Assembly (NCBI RefSeq): GCF_024139115.2
Contig: NC_085139.1
Span: forward strand, 71,901,203 to 71,965,202
DNA from: Armigeres subalbatus
Lineage: Eukaryota > Arthropoda > Insecta > Diptera > Culicidae
DNA length: 64,000 nt
Direction: 5' to 3'
Each line of letters begins with the position of its first letter. The stretch's first letter is position 1. The notes beneath the pieces are model-generated. The model had not been told where the DNA came from, made no database searches, and saw only the letters and a list, made by a program, of their open reading frames with translations. The translations under genes and the position numbers were made by a program. Below are positions 33,833 to 45,740 of the stretch, piece by piece.

Positions 33833-34059
33833 TCTGTGAACCGTTTGTTATTGTCCAAAGATGATCTGGTAGCCTAGAAATTTAAATATATCGACATAGG
33901 GAGAGATAATCCTCAACAAAATATGATCAGAACCAGGGATTGAATCCTAATGAGAAAGAACAAGTCTCTCACTCATCATCTGTGTATACATATACGATAT
34001 GTAGCATACCGCGAGAGACTTTTTTCGCAAGCTGTCATGATAGAGAACTGGTTCGGGAT

Positions 34060-34353
34060 GCTATACCCCATGATAAATTTATTTTAGAAAGCTCCAAATG
34101 CGGGGAGCACTGGCTCTGATGATGCATTTCAACTTGTTCTACACAGCTGTGCAGTAACCAACATGAAAGGAGCGAAAACAAAGCGAGAATCACTATTTTT
34201 CTGTGGGGGCTGCCTATCCGATTCTGTTTTTTCGCACTTGTATACAAGTTTGATAAATTTATTATCATGGCTTGTTATGATTCGGAACAGTTTTTGCCTT
34301 TCTTTTATCGTTGTTCGTTATCTATTGAGAGCAATTTCTGCAAACCCTGAACA
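34060..34353. repeat. Dispersed repeat family, copy C
   Basis: An uninterrupted version of the family: TATACCCCATGATAAATT leads through GAAAGCTCC directly into GGGGAGCACTGG. Copy A has the 23-bp array between those two points. ATCGAGATAG-type short repeats follow at 34356-34400. Confidence 0.75.
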
Positions 34354-34399
34354 GAACACATCGAGATAGAGAGATATCGAGATAGGAATGTTATCGAGA

Positions 34400-35500
34400 T
34401 GTAGAAAGCCCAAATATATGTAGATTGTATATTTCGTCTTCTTCTATCTTCTATCTTCTAAAGTTCTATAAATAAATCTAAAGTTGAAAAAATTGCTGAG
34501 ATCCCGGTAAAAAAACAAGTTTGTAAGAAGACAATTATAGTGATGGTGGGAGGGTCATTGGAAGAGAGAAAGAGGATGTGTTGGGAGGGGTATAGATTAG
34601 TTTTTGATCAACTCAAAGCAACTTGAAAATATATGGGGCTTTTATGCCAGTTTGAGGAAGGTGTTTTATGACCAATTCAAGTTGGCTTTTTCCCCTCATC
34701 AAACTTCATTAAGACTATAAGTCAGATGGAGGTAACAATTAAATAAATAAACCCAATGTAACTCCTGAACCCCTTGACTGAATTCAACCAAATTTGGAAC
34801 AAATATTTTTTGTCTAAGGAAGGCCATAATAGACTGGGTGGGGGTATCACAGGGAACTGAGAGGGAGGGCATTTTTATGAAATGGGGAGATTTCAAACAA
34901 ATCTGGAACATGTATTCTCCACCCAACGGAAACAATTATAGAGACATTGGAAGGGGCTTTTGTTCTACGGAAAGTTATTGAGGCTGGGTATTATTTAGAA
35001 TATGAACATTCCTCATTCTTTCGTCTATCCGAGGTTTTTCAAAATTGAACAATTATCCTAAAACTAAATGCCCGAATTCCTCAAAATAGCAAATCCTCGA
35101 CAATAATATTTTCCCGAAAATAACATTTCTCCAAAAATTACTTTTCAACGAAAATTACAAGTTCCCATAAATGACAATCTGCAGAATATGACATTTCCTT
35201 GTAATTGACATACCCCTAAAGGGTGCAGGCCATTGTCATAAAGCCATAGCCATTGCTTGGAATAAGGAGATTGGAACTGATCCCTTCTTTCATGAAGGGC
35301 ATTTTCCCAGAATAAGGCAATGGTGGTTGTGGTTCTTTCGATGATGATGGGTTTGATCCCTTCCTAAAAAATCATTAAATGTTTTCAGAAGTGCATGCCT
35401 GTCAAGTCAGATGAAGAAATATGAACAACAAAATACATTTACCCTGTTGACCAATTGGTTTTAAGATTTTCCGATTGTAAAGAAAAAACCCTGAATCAAA
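34400..35500. other. Intergenic, no gene recognised
   Basis: Mixed AT-rich DNA. A short minus-strand ORF at 34699-34935 has no domain. Nothing repetitive stands out apart from (TTCTATC)n at about 34438-34458. Confidence 0.5.
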
Positions 35501-35995
35501 ATCCGAGCAAGGCCGGGTACATGGTCTTGTGGTCTTCTGTCAAATGGTTTTCGGCCAAATGACTTTCGGCCAAACAGCCTTTCGCGTTGTTTGACCAACA
35601 GTCACTCGACGGAAAGGCATTTGTTTGATCTGCCGAATGTATTGTTTGGTTGAAACGAATATTAGATCGAATGGTTTGGCCGAAAAAGTCATTAGAATGG
35701 AACATACGATTGATTTAGTAATTTTGTTGGAAAATTCGTTCGCCCTATCCGGTCATTTGATTGACAATGTCACTTGACCGAACAGGCCGAACATTTGGTC
35801 GACAAAATCGTATGGCCGAAAAGATTATTTGGTGAACGGGTCACATGGTAAAAAATGTCGGCCCATTTGACCAAATAGCACTTTCTGCTAAACGACTATT
35901 TTGACCAAAAGGCATTTTCGGTCAAATTACCTACTCTACACAAACAACTTTTCCCGTAAAATGACCAGTTCGGTCAACGATAGTATCGGCTATAT

Positions 35996-36324
35996 AGTTA
36001 CAGTCAGGATTCCCCTGACGCATGCATCTACACACTCAGCTGACCCAGTTCCCAACGTGTGACCGGATGCAAGGACAGCATTTCCACCCGCCCGACAACA
36101 GTGACATCAACAGCAGCGTATCGGTTGATCAGCATTTTTAGGCTATTTGCTAGATCAGTGAATATCATTATAAAATAAAACCAGACAGAGCCTCAGGCAG
36201 TCAGTAATTGATTATCGGTCGGTGAACGTAGTTAGTTCTTAATTAATGTAATTATCAAGTGCAATCGAATGTACTTAGTGAATAAATGTTTTTTTTATTG
36301 AACTGAAGGACAAGAGTGATTATT
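35996..36324 (+). mobile_element. Probable solo LTR, gypsy type, 329 bp
   Basis: It begins AGTTACAG and ends GATTATT, with ATAT on both sides (35992-35995 and 36325-36328). Inside, a TATA box, an arthropod initiator TCAGT and an AATAAA occur in promoter-to-terminator order. It interrupts a continuous GGCCGAA-type block, which shows that it is an insertion. No second LTR or internal region is present in the window, so it likely arose by recombination between two LTRs. It is not similar to the LTR at 24931. Confidence 0.65.
36169..36205 (+). promoter_or_regulatory. TATA box and initiator in the solo LTR
   Basis: TATAAAA at 36169-36175 and TCAGT at 36201-36205; the spacing of about 34 bp suits a core promoter. 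AATAAA at 36281-36286 would end the transcript within the LTR. Confidence 0.6.
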
Positions 36325-36514
36325 ATATGTCAAATGACTTTTTTGGCCAAATGATTTGTTCAGCCGAACAACATTTTCGGTCGCATATATATTTCGGTCT
36401 GATGGCTTGTCAAATGAATTTCTGTCTAATTATTTGTTCGGTCAAATGACATATTCGGCCAAACAAGATTTGGCCTTAGGCCAAATAACTTTCGGCGAAA
36501 CATTTTCAAACATG

Positions 36515-36640
36515 TTCAAAGGTTGATTACAACGAGAATTTCTGGCCAACAGGAAATCCTTGGGAGTTTCCAATTTCAACGGAAAACTTTTGGGAGCTAC
36601 AACGGAAAACTCTTCGGAATTTCCATCAGGAGCATTGGAG
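36515..36640. repeat. Degenerate AACTCTTCGGAATTTCC repeat
   Basis: A few units (GGAAAACTTTTGGGAG, GGAAAACTCTTCGG) related to 22449-22800, directly right of a GGCCGAA-type block. Confidence 0.55.
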
Positions 36641-36828
36641 TCCAATGGATTTCAGCACTCTGCTCGCCACGAAAATTGTTTGGAATTCGTAACACTAGTG
36701 TAGAACATACTGGCTCAGGATCAGCACCGTAGCGTGTGGTTGGCCAGGTTGGCCCCCGCCAAGGGCGCTAGGTCTTAGGAGGGCGCCGAAATCCAGAATT
36801 GAACTATAGGAAATGATGACATAAATCT

Positions 36829-36991
36829 CATCAAGGTTTTTTACGCGGTTGGATGGATACCACTAGAGGCCTCTAGAACCACTTGAATTTTCTCCGATTT
36901 TTTTGTGATTTTTTGTGGTGAGGTTAATTCCTTGTTTTATTGATGCTGAGGGTCTCAATCGGCTAAAATCAAACCGTGTTAAAAGCCTTGG
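36829..36991. mobile_element. Degraded MITE, relative of 20488-20678 in reverse orientation
   Basis: ATCAAGGTTTTTTACGCGG at the left and AAACCGTGTTAAAAGCCTTG at the right, with TTTGTTTTATTGATGCTGA-like interior matching the complement of the 20.5-kb copy. TA follows on the right. It is more diverged than the other copy. Confidence 0.65.
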
Positions 36992-37916
36992 TATATTCTC
37001 AAATTTATCGGTTCAAAGTGTTTTAGATTCAAGCTTTTAATAGGCGTTTCCCTTGGGGACTTCATCTTCAATCTACCGTTTGACTAATTTTACTGATACA
37101 GGTAACAGAACGTAGGCTCAAGAAGCATCTTCACTGTCTATTTTTTAACATTTACCTGATGAAGAAGCAAGTGAAAATAGAAAGGAACAGGAAATATAAA
37201 TGAAAAGAAGATTGGAACAAGTTTCTTCAAGGAAGCCCTTGAAGACTTAAACATGCCAAAGGCAAAACACAGAGTAGACTGTAAAAAACGCGTATAATTT
37301 TTGTTCGTGAATAATAAATCAAAGCCGTTTCCAAATAACAGATGTAGTGATAGGGAGTTTGTTTTAATTTAGGAAAACATCGGACCATAACGGTCGCATT
37401 TGATCCTGTGAAATTTTCGATTCCTTTAAACCAGACAATTGTATAAGGGTGAAAAAACATACAAAGGCGTAATATATCGTTTTCTTCTGAAATATAAACC
37501 ATATTTTAGGAAATAAAAGGCATTGTATGAGCAATGTTTAGCTGGTGTATTAAAAAAAGTTTTAATTTTCGAGACATCATGCATGAAAGTCTTAAATTCC
37601 GCTATCTCTTACATAGGACATCTTCAAATATGTGTTTTATATAAGAAAACTTTAATATTATATACATTATCGAAAAAGCTGCTGTAGTTTTATCCTCGAC
37701 TTAAGTTTAGCATCATTTTACACATCGGATTTGATAGCTATTGCAGGCACTAATCTATAAGATTTGGACACAGTTGAGAGATGGATTTTATTGGCCTAGT
37801 CAGATCCACTAGTGCGTGAATTCACAAGGAAGTCTGGATTTTGTGTCAGTAACACACGCACTACTGGATCTAGTTTTTTTTATTTGGGATTTTTAGAAAT
37901 GTTCTGGCCTTTTTTT
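36992..37916. other. Left part of the hAT-like element without a partner in the right arm
   Basis: AT-rich. A minus-strand ORF of 91 codons at 37227-37502 has no domain and shows no hAT transposase motif. Confidence 0.5.
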
Positions 37917-38490
37917 TAAATCCTTCATTCATAAAGCAAACATTTCTCGCTTAACTTTTCAAAAGGACCTAAGTAACATTCATGAATTAATTTGAGTACT
38001 GCAATCAAAAGCTTTCATGTTGTTCTGTTGATTGCGCTATTCAAATTAACCTTTACGGTACCAGCAGACGAAAACGACTAAAAAATATTTTTCAATTTGT
38101 TCTCATTTCGTCAATGATCACCCGATTTTAACGAAACTGGCATGATTGGATCGAAAATTTAATATATTTTCAGGAAATGGCTTGAGGACGTGAATTTTCG
38201 TAATGGTTCCGGATTGAGGCCAAAACCCCGTGGGGTACCTATGGTAACCCAAAATGTAATTTTTCCAAGAAACTCACGAAATTATCAATCACGATTTTAT
38301 TCATAACAAATCTATGTATGGTGAATCTAAATGCAATCATATGTTATATTTGCGTGACCTGGAACCCTGAATCGTTCCAGTTTATGACCCTCATTTTTGT
38401 CCTCATTTTAAAAATCAAGCTCATGGGTGCTAGAGCTGTGCGCATATTGAAATGTTATCGGCAGCGACGTGATAGACCATTTTCAGTCAG
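37917..38490. other. Left inverted arm of the hAT-like element
   Basis: The reverse complement matches 44385-44525 and 45375-45740. Landmarks are CTCGCTTAACTTTTCAAAAG, CCCCGTGGGGTACC, GTGCGCATATTGAAATG and GACGTGATAGACCATTTTC. Confidence 0.85.
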
Positions 38491-38507
38491 CGACGGCGGC
38501 GTGGCGA

Positions 38508-41500
38508 AGTTCCTCAAGGAATTTCTCCGGAAGTTCCTCAAGGAATTCCTCCGGAAGTTCCTCAAGGAATTCCTCCGGAAGTTCCTCCAGGACTTCCTCC
38601 GGAAGTTCCTCCAGGAATTCCTCCGGCAGTTCCTCCAGGAATTCCTCCGGAAGTTCCTCCAGGAATTCCTCCGGAAGTTCCTCCAGGAATTCCTCCGGAA
38701 GTTCCTCCAGGAATTCCTCCGGAAGTTCCTCCAGGAATTCCTCCGGAAGTTCCTCCAGGAATTCCTCCGGAAGTTCCTCAGGAATTCCTCGGAAGTTCCT
38801 CCAGGAATTCCTCCGGAAGTTCCTCCAGGAATTCCTCCGGAAGTTCCTCCAGGAATTCCTCCGGAAGTTCCTCCAGGAATTCCTCCGGAAGTTCCTCCAG
38901 GAATTCCTCGGAAGTTCCTCCAGGAATTCCTCCGGAAGTTCCTCCAGGAATTCCTCCGGAAGTTCCTCCAGGAATTCCTCCGGAAGTTCCTCCAGGAATT
39001 CCTCCGGAAGTTCCTCCAGGAATTCCTCCGGAAGTTCCTCCAGGAATTCCTCCGGAAGTTCCTCCAGGAATTCCTCCGGAAGTTCCTCCAGGAATTCCTC
39101 CGGAAGTTCCTCCAGGAATTCCTCCGGAAGTTCCTCAAGGAATTCCTCCGGAAGTTCCTCAGGAATTCCTCCGGAAGTTTCTCCAGGAATTCCTCCGGAA
39201 GTTCCTCCAGGAATTCCTCCGGAAGTTCCTCCAGGAATTCCTCCGGAAGTTCCTCCAGAAATTCCTCCGGAAGTTCCTCCAGGAATTCCTCCGGAAGTTC
39301 CTCCAGGAATTCCTCCGGATGTTCCTCCTGGAATTCCTCCGGATGTACCTCCAGGAATTCCTCCGGATGTTCCTACAGGAATTCCTCCGGAAGTTCCTCC
39401 AGGAATTCCTCCGGAAGTTCCTCCAGGAATTCCTCCGGACGATCCTTTAGGAATTTCTCCAGGTTCCTCCGGAAGACCCTCCAGGAACTCCTTCGGAAGT
39501 TCTTCCAGGAATTCCTCCGGAAGCTCCTCCAGGAATTTCTGCGGAAGTTCCTCCTGGAATTCCTCCGGAAGTTCCTCCAGGAATTCCTCCGGAAGTTCCT
39601 CCAGGAATTCCTCCGGAAGTTCCTCAGGAATTCCTCCGGAAGTTCCTCCAGGAATTCCTCCGGAAGTTCCTCAGGAATTCCTCCGGAAGTTCCTCCAGGA
39701 ATTCCTCCGGAAGTTCCTCCAGGAATTCCTCCGGAAGTTCCTCCAGGAATTCCTCCGGAAGTTCCTCAGGAATTCCTCGGAAGTTCCTCCAGGAATTCCT
39801 CGAGTTCCTCAGGAATTCCTCGGAAGTTCCTCCAGGAATTCCTCCGGAAGTTCCTCCAGGAATTCCTCGGAAGTTCCTCCAGGAATTCCTCCGGAAGTTC
39901 CTCCAGGAATTCCTCCGGAAGTTCCTCCAGGAATTCCTCCGGAAGTTCCACCAGGAATTCCTCCGGAAGTTCCTCCAGGAATTCCTCCAGATGTTACTCC
40001 AGGAATTCCCCCGGAAGTTCCTCCAGGAATTCCCCCGGAAGTTCCTCCAGGAATTCCTCCGGAAGTTCCTCCAGGAATTCCTCCGGAAGTTCCTCCAGGA
40101 ATTCCTCCGGAAGTTCCTCCAGGAATTCCTCCGGAAGTTCCTCCAGGAATTCCTCCGGCAGTTCCTCCAAGAATTCCTCCGGAAGTTCCTCCAGGAATTT
40201 CTCCAAGAATTCCTCCGGAAGTTCCTCCAGGAGGAGGAACTTCTGGAGGAGTTCCTGGAGGAACTTCTGGAGGAGTTCCTGGAGGAACTTCTGGAGGAGT
40301 TCCTGGAGGAACTTCTGGAGGAGTTCCTGGAGGAACTTCTGGAGGAGTTCCTGGAGGAACTTCTGGAGGAGTTCCTGGAGGAACTTCTGGAGGAGATCCT
40401 GGAGGAACTTCCGGAGGAGTTCTTGGAGGAATTTCTGAAGGAGTTCCTGGAGGAACTTCTGGAGGAGTTCCTGGAGGAACTTCTGGAGGAGTTTCTGAAG
40501 GAGTTCCTGGAGGAACTTCTGGAGGAGTTCCTGGAGGAACTTCTGGAGGAGTTCCTGGAGGAACTTCTGGAGGAGTTCCTGGAGGAACTTCTGGAGGAAC
40601 TTCTGGAGGAGTTCCTGGAGGAACTTCCGGAGGAGGTCTTGAAGGAACTTCTGGAGGAGTTCCTGGAGGAACTTCTGGAGAAGTTCCTGGAGGAATTCCT
40701 GGAGGAACTTCCGGAGGAATTCCCGGAGGAACATCCGGAGGAATTCCTGGAGGAACTTCCGGAGGAATTCCTGGAGGAACTTCCGGAGGAATTCCTGGAG
40801 GAACTTCGGGAGCAATTCCTGGAGGAACTTCTGGAGGAATTCCTGGAGGAACTTCCGGAGGAATTCCTGGAGGAACTTCCGGAGGAATTCCTGGAGGAAC
40901 TTCCGGAGGAATTCCTGGAGGAACTTCCGGAGGAATTCCTGGAGGAACTTCCGGAGGAATTCCTGGAGGAACTTCCGGAGGAATTCCTGGAGGAACTTCC
41001 GGAGGAATTCCTGGAGGAACTTCGGAGGAATTCCTGGAGGAACTTCCGGAGGAATTCCTGGAGGAACTTCCGGAGGAATTCCTGGAGGAACTTCCGGAGG
41101 AATTCCTGGAGGAACTTCCGAGGAATTCCTGGAGGAACTTCCGGAGGAATTCCTGGAGGAACTTCCGGAGGAATTCCTGGAGGAACTTCCGAGGAATTCC
41201 TGGAGGAACTTCCGGAGGAATTCCTGGAGGAACTTCCGGAGGAATTCCTGGAGGAACTTCCGGAGGAATTCCTGGAGGAACTTCCGGAGGAATTCCTGGA
41301 GGAACTTCCGGAGGAATTCCTGGAGGAACTTCCGGAGGAATTCCTGGAGGAACTTCCGAGGAATTCCTGGAGGAACTTCCGGAGGAATTCCTGGAGGAAC
41401 TTCCGGAGGAATTCCTGGAGGAACTTCGGAGGAATTCCTGGAGGAACTTCCGGAGGAATTCCTGGAGGAACTTCCGGAGGAATTCCTGGAGGAACTTCCG

Positions 41501-44375
41501 GAGGAATTCCTGGAGGAACTTCGGAGGAATTCCTGGAGGAACTTCCGGAGGAATTCCTGGAGGAACTTCGGAGGAATTCCTGGAGGAACTTCCGGAGGAA
41601 TTCCTGGAGGAACTTCCGGAGGAATTCCTGGAGGAACTTCCGGAGGAATTCCTGGAGGAACTTCCGGAGGAATTCCTGGAGGAACTTCCGGAGGAATTCC
41701 TGGAGGAACTTCCGAGGAATTCCTGGAGGAACTTCCGGAGGAATTCCTGGAGGAACTTCCGGAGGAATTCCTGGAGGAACTTCCGGAGGAATTCCTGGAG
41801 GAACTTCCGGAGGAATTCCTGGAGGAACTTCCGGAGGAATTCCTGGAGGAACTTCCGGAGGAATTCCTGGAGGAACTTCCGGAGGAATTCCTGGAGGAAC
41901 TTCCGGAGGAATTCCTGGAGGAACTTCGGAGGAATTCCTGGAGGAACTTCCGGAGGAATTCCTGGAGGAACTTCGGAGGAATTCCTGGAGGAACTTCCGG
42001 AGGAATTCCTGGAGGAACTTCGGAGGAATTCCTGGAGGAACTTCCGGAGGAATTCCTGGAGGAACTTCCGGAGGAATTCCTGGAGGAACTTCCGGAGGAA
42101 TTCCTGGAGGAACTTCCGGAGGAATTCCTGGAGGAACTTCGGAGGAATTCCTGGAGGAACTTCCGGAGGAATTCCTGGAGGAACTTCCGGAGGAATTCCT
42201 GGAGGAACTTCCGGAGGAATTCCTGGAGGAACTTCCGGAGGAATTCCTGGAGGAACTTCCGGAGGAATTCCTGGAGGAACTTCCGGAGGAATTCCTGGAG
42301 GAACTTCCGGAGGAATTCCTGGAGGAACTTCCGGAGGAATTCCTGGAGGAACTTCCGGAGGAATTCCTGGAGGAACTTCCGGAGGAATTCCTGGAGGAAC
42401 TTCCGGAGGAATTCCTGGAGGAACTTCGGAGGAATTCCTGGAGGAACTTCCGGAGGAATTCCTGGAGGAACTTCCGGAGGAATTCCTGGAGGAACTTCCG
42501 GAGGAATTCCTGGAGGAACTTCCGGAGGAATTCCTGGAGGAACTTCCGGAGGAATTCCTGGAGGAACTTCCGGAGGAATTCCTGGAGGAACTTCCGGAGG
42601 AATTCCTGGAGGAACTTCCGGAGGAATTCCTGGAGGAACTTCCGGAGGAATTCCTGGAGGAACTTCGGAGGAATTCCTGGAGGAACTTCCGGAGGAATTC
42701 CTGGAGGAACTTCCGGAGGAATTCCTGGAGGAACTTCCGAGGAATTCCTGGAGGAACTTCCGGAGGAATTCCTGGAGGAACTTCCGGAGGAATTCCTGGA
42801 GGAACTTCCGGAGGAATTCCTGGAGGAACTTCGGAGGAATTCCTGGAGGAACTTCCGGAGGAATTCCTGGAGGAACTTCCGGAGGAATTCCTGGAGGAAC
42901 TTCGGAGGAATTCCTGGAGGAACTTCCGGAGGAATTCCTGGAGGAACTTCCGGAGGAATTCCTGGAGGAACTTCCGGAGGAATTCCTGAAGGAACTTCCG
43001 GAGGAATTCCTGAAGGAACTTCCGGAGGAATTCCTGAAGGAACTTCCGGAGGAATTCCTGAAGGAACTTCCGGAGGAATTCCTGAAGGAACTTCCGGAGG
43101 AATTCCTAAAGGAACTTCCGGATGGATTCCTAAAGGAACTTCGGAGGAATTTCTAAAGGAACTTCCGGAGGAATTCCTGACGGAACTTCCGGAGGAATTC
43201 CTGGAGGAACTTCCGGAGGAATTCCTGGAGGAACTTCCGGAGGAATTCCTGGAGGAACTTCCGGAGGAATTCCTGGAGGAACTTCCTGGAGGAACTTCCG
43301 GAGGAATTCCTGGAGGAACTTCCGGAGGAATTCTTGGAGGAACTTCCGGAGGAATTCCTGGAGGAACTTCCGGAGGAATTCCTGGAGGAACTTCCGGAGG
43401 AATTCCTGGAGGAACTTCCGGAGGAATTCCTGGAGGAACTTCCGGAGGAATTCCTGGAGGAACTTGCGGAGGAATTCCTGGAGGAACTTCCGGAGGAATT
43501 GCTGGAGGAGCTATAGGAGGAATTCCGGGAGGACCTTCCGGAGGAATTCCTGGAGGAACTTCCGGAGGAATTCCTGGAGGAACTTCCGGAGGAATTCCTG
43601 GAGGAACTTCCGGAGGAATTCCTGGAGGAACTTCCGGAGGAATTCCTGGAGGAACTTCCGAGGAATTCCTGGAGGAACTTCGGAGGAATTCCTGGAGGAA
43701 CTTCCGGAGGAATTCCTGGAGGAACTTCCGGAGGAATTCCTGGAGGAACTTCCGGAGGAATTCCTGGAGGAACTTCCGGAGGAATTCCTGGAGGAACTTC
43801 CGGAGGAATTCCTGGAGGAACTTCCGGAGGAATTCCTGGAGGAACTTCGGAGGAATTCCTGGAGGAACTTCCGGAGGAATTCCTGGAGGAACTTCGGAGG
43901 AATTCCTGGAGGAACTTCCGCAGGAATTCCTGGAGGAACTTCCGGAGGAATTCCTGGAGGAACTTCCGGAGGAATTCCTGGAGGAACTTCCGGAGGAATT
44001 CCTTGAGGAACTTCCGGAGGAATTCCTGGAGGAACTTCCGGAGGAATTCCTGGAGGAACTTCTGGAGGAATTCCTGGAGGAACTTCCGGATGAATTCCTG
44101 GAGGAACTTCCGGAGGAATTCCTGGAGGAACTTCCGGAGGAATTCCTGGAGGAACTTCCGGAGGAATTCCTGGAGGAACTTCCGGAGGAATTCCTGGAGG
44201 AACTTCCGGAGGAATTCCTGGAGGAACTTCCGGAGGAATTCCTGGAGGAACTTCCGGAGGAATTCCTGGAGGAACTTCCGGAGTAATTCCTGGAGGAACT
44301 TCCGGAGGAATTCCTGGAGGAACTTCCGGAGGAATTCCTGGAGGAACTTCCGGAGGAACTTCGCCACGCCGTTGT
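38508..44375. repeat. 24-bp minisatellite array 2, head-to-head palindrome of 5.9 kb
   Basis: From 38508 to 40230 the units read GGAAGTTCCTCC then AGGAATTCCTCC, as in array 1. From 40231 to 44375 they read as the complement. The junction is GTTCCTCC, AGGA, GGAGGAAC at about 40221-40240. Beside it, 40231-40690 is a sub-block with GGAGTTCC in place of GGAATTCC. Many units have lost one base, so frames hop along the array. Since no frame holds a stop, ORFs of 1,431, 1,506 and 1,591 codons appear on both strands; they are not genes. Each unit again has CCGGAAGT. Confidence 0.95.
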
Positions 44376-44384
44376 CGCTGACTG

Positions 44385-45740
44385 AAAATGGTCTATCACG
44401 TCGTCGCCGATAACATTTCAATATGCGCACAGCTCTAGCACACATAAGCTCGATTTTTAAAATGTCCTCATTGGGTCATCAACTGGAACGATTCAAGGTT
44501 CCAGGTCATGAAAAACAAACGCACTGAATAAGTTCCAGTCCCTTATTCATGAGAAATCACGAATTTTAAGCTGACGAACGGCACCAATATGTTCAATTCC
44601 GTAAATTTCCTCTTAGGTTTCTACCGGAACCGGCTCCAAGTTGGCCAACTGATTGTGACCAAACTCACTTTGAAGTACTCATTTGGTTCCCACCGGAATC
44701 GGCTCCAGGTTGGCCATCTCAGGGTGACCAAACTCACTTGGAAATATTCGGCATGAGTTCCAATCGCGTATTCGAGTAAAATCCCGAATTTTAAGCCGTC
44801 GAACGACACCAATATGATCAAATCCGTAAATGTCCTCTATGGGTTCCCACCGGAACCTACTCCAGGTTGGCCACCTGAAGGTGACCAAAATAATTTGGAA
44901 GTACTCAGCATGAGTTCCATTTGCCTTTGTGTGGAAAATCCCAAATTTCAAGCCGTAGAACTGCACCAATATGCTCAATTCGGAATGTCCTCTTTGGGCT
45001 CCCACCGGAACCGGCTCCAGGTTGGCCACCTAAAGGTTACCAAACTCCCCTGGAAGTACTCGGCATGAGTTCTAGTCGCTTGTTTGAGGAAAATCCCGAA
45101 TTTTAAGCCGTCGAACGGCACCAATATGATCAAATCCGTAAATGTCCTCATTGGGTTCCCACCGGAACCGGCTCCAGGTTGGCCACCTGAAGGTGGTCAA
45201 ACACATTTTAAAGTATAATGCATGAGCTCCTTTTGCTTTTGTGAGTGAATTCAAGTCATTTGGGTATTCAAACGGTTCCAATATATCCATTTCGGAAGTG
45301 TCCACTTTAGGTCCCTACCGGAACCGATATCAAGCAGCCATGTACCCGGAACCAATTGCTAGGTCCTTGAAATCTCAAATATAACATATGATTGCATTTA
45401 GATTCACCATACATAGATTTGTTATGAATAAAATCATTTTTTCGTGAGTTTCTTGGAAAAATTACATTTTGGGTTACTATAGGTACCCCACGGGGTTTTG
45501 GCCTCAATCCGGAACCATTACGAAAATTCACGTCCTCAAGCCATTTCCTGGAAATATATTAATTTTTCGATCCAACCATGCCTGTTTCGTTAAAATCGGG
45601 TGATCATTGACGAAATGAGAGCAAAATGAAAAATAATTTTTAGTCGTTTTCGTCTGCTGGTATCGTAAAGGTTAATTCATGAAAAAAATGTTACTTGGGT
45701 CCTTTTGAAAAGTTAAGCGAGATTTATTAAATCCACCACC
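44385..45740. other. Right inverted arm of the hAT-like element
   Basis: Pairs with the left arm at its inner (44385-44525) and outer (45375-45740) thirds; the middle holds the 156-bp tandem repeat absent from the left arm. Confidence 0.85.
44621..45360. repeat. 156-bp tandem repeat (about four and a half copies)
   Basis: CACCGGAACCGGCTCCAGG-type starts occur at 44621, 44691, 44848, 45003, 45160 and 45315, giving periods of 157, 155, 157 and 155 bp after a shortened first copy. Copies share GTTGGCCACCTGAAGGTGAC and CCCGAATTTTAAGCCGTCG. The small ORFs over it are by-products. Confidence 0.9.

Larger units (their letters stand above)
35505..36500. repeat. GGCCGAA-type block 3, split by a solo LTR
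   Basis: Degenerate units (TTTCGGCCAAATGAC and its variants) at 35505-35990 and again at 36329-36500. The LTR at 35996-36324 lies between them. Units are more diverged than in block 2. Confidence 0.7.

Noticed and set aside
38469..44399. ORFs of 1,431 to 1,591 codons on both strands (collagen-like or leucine/glutamate-rich repeat proteins)
   Set aside because: They overlap fully on opposite strands and follow the minisatellite unit; frames change at every one-base unit deletion while remaining open. No start region, splice signal or domain.
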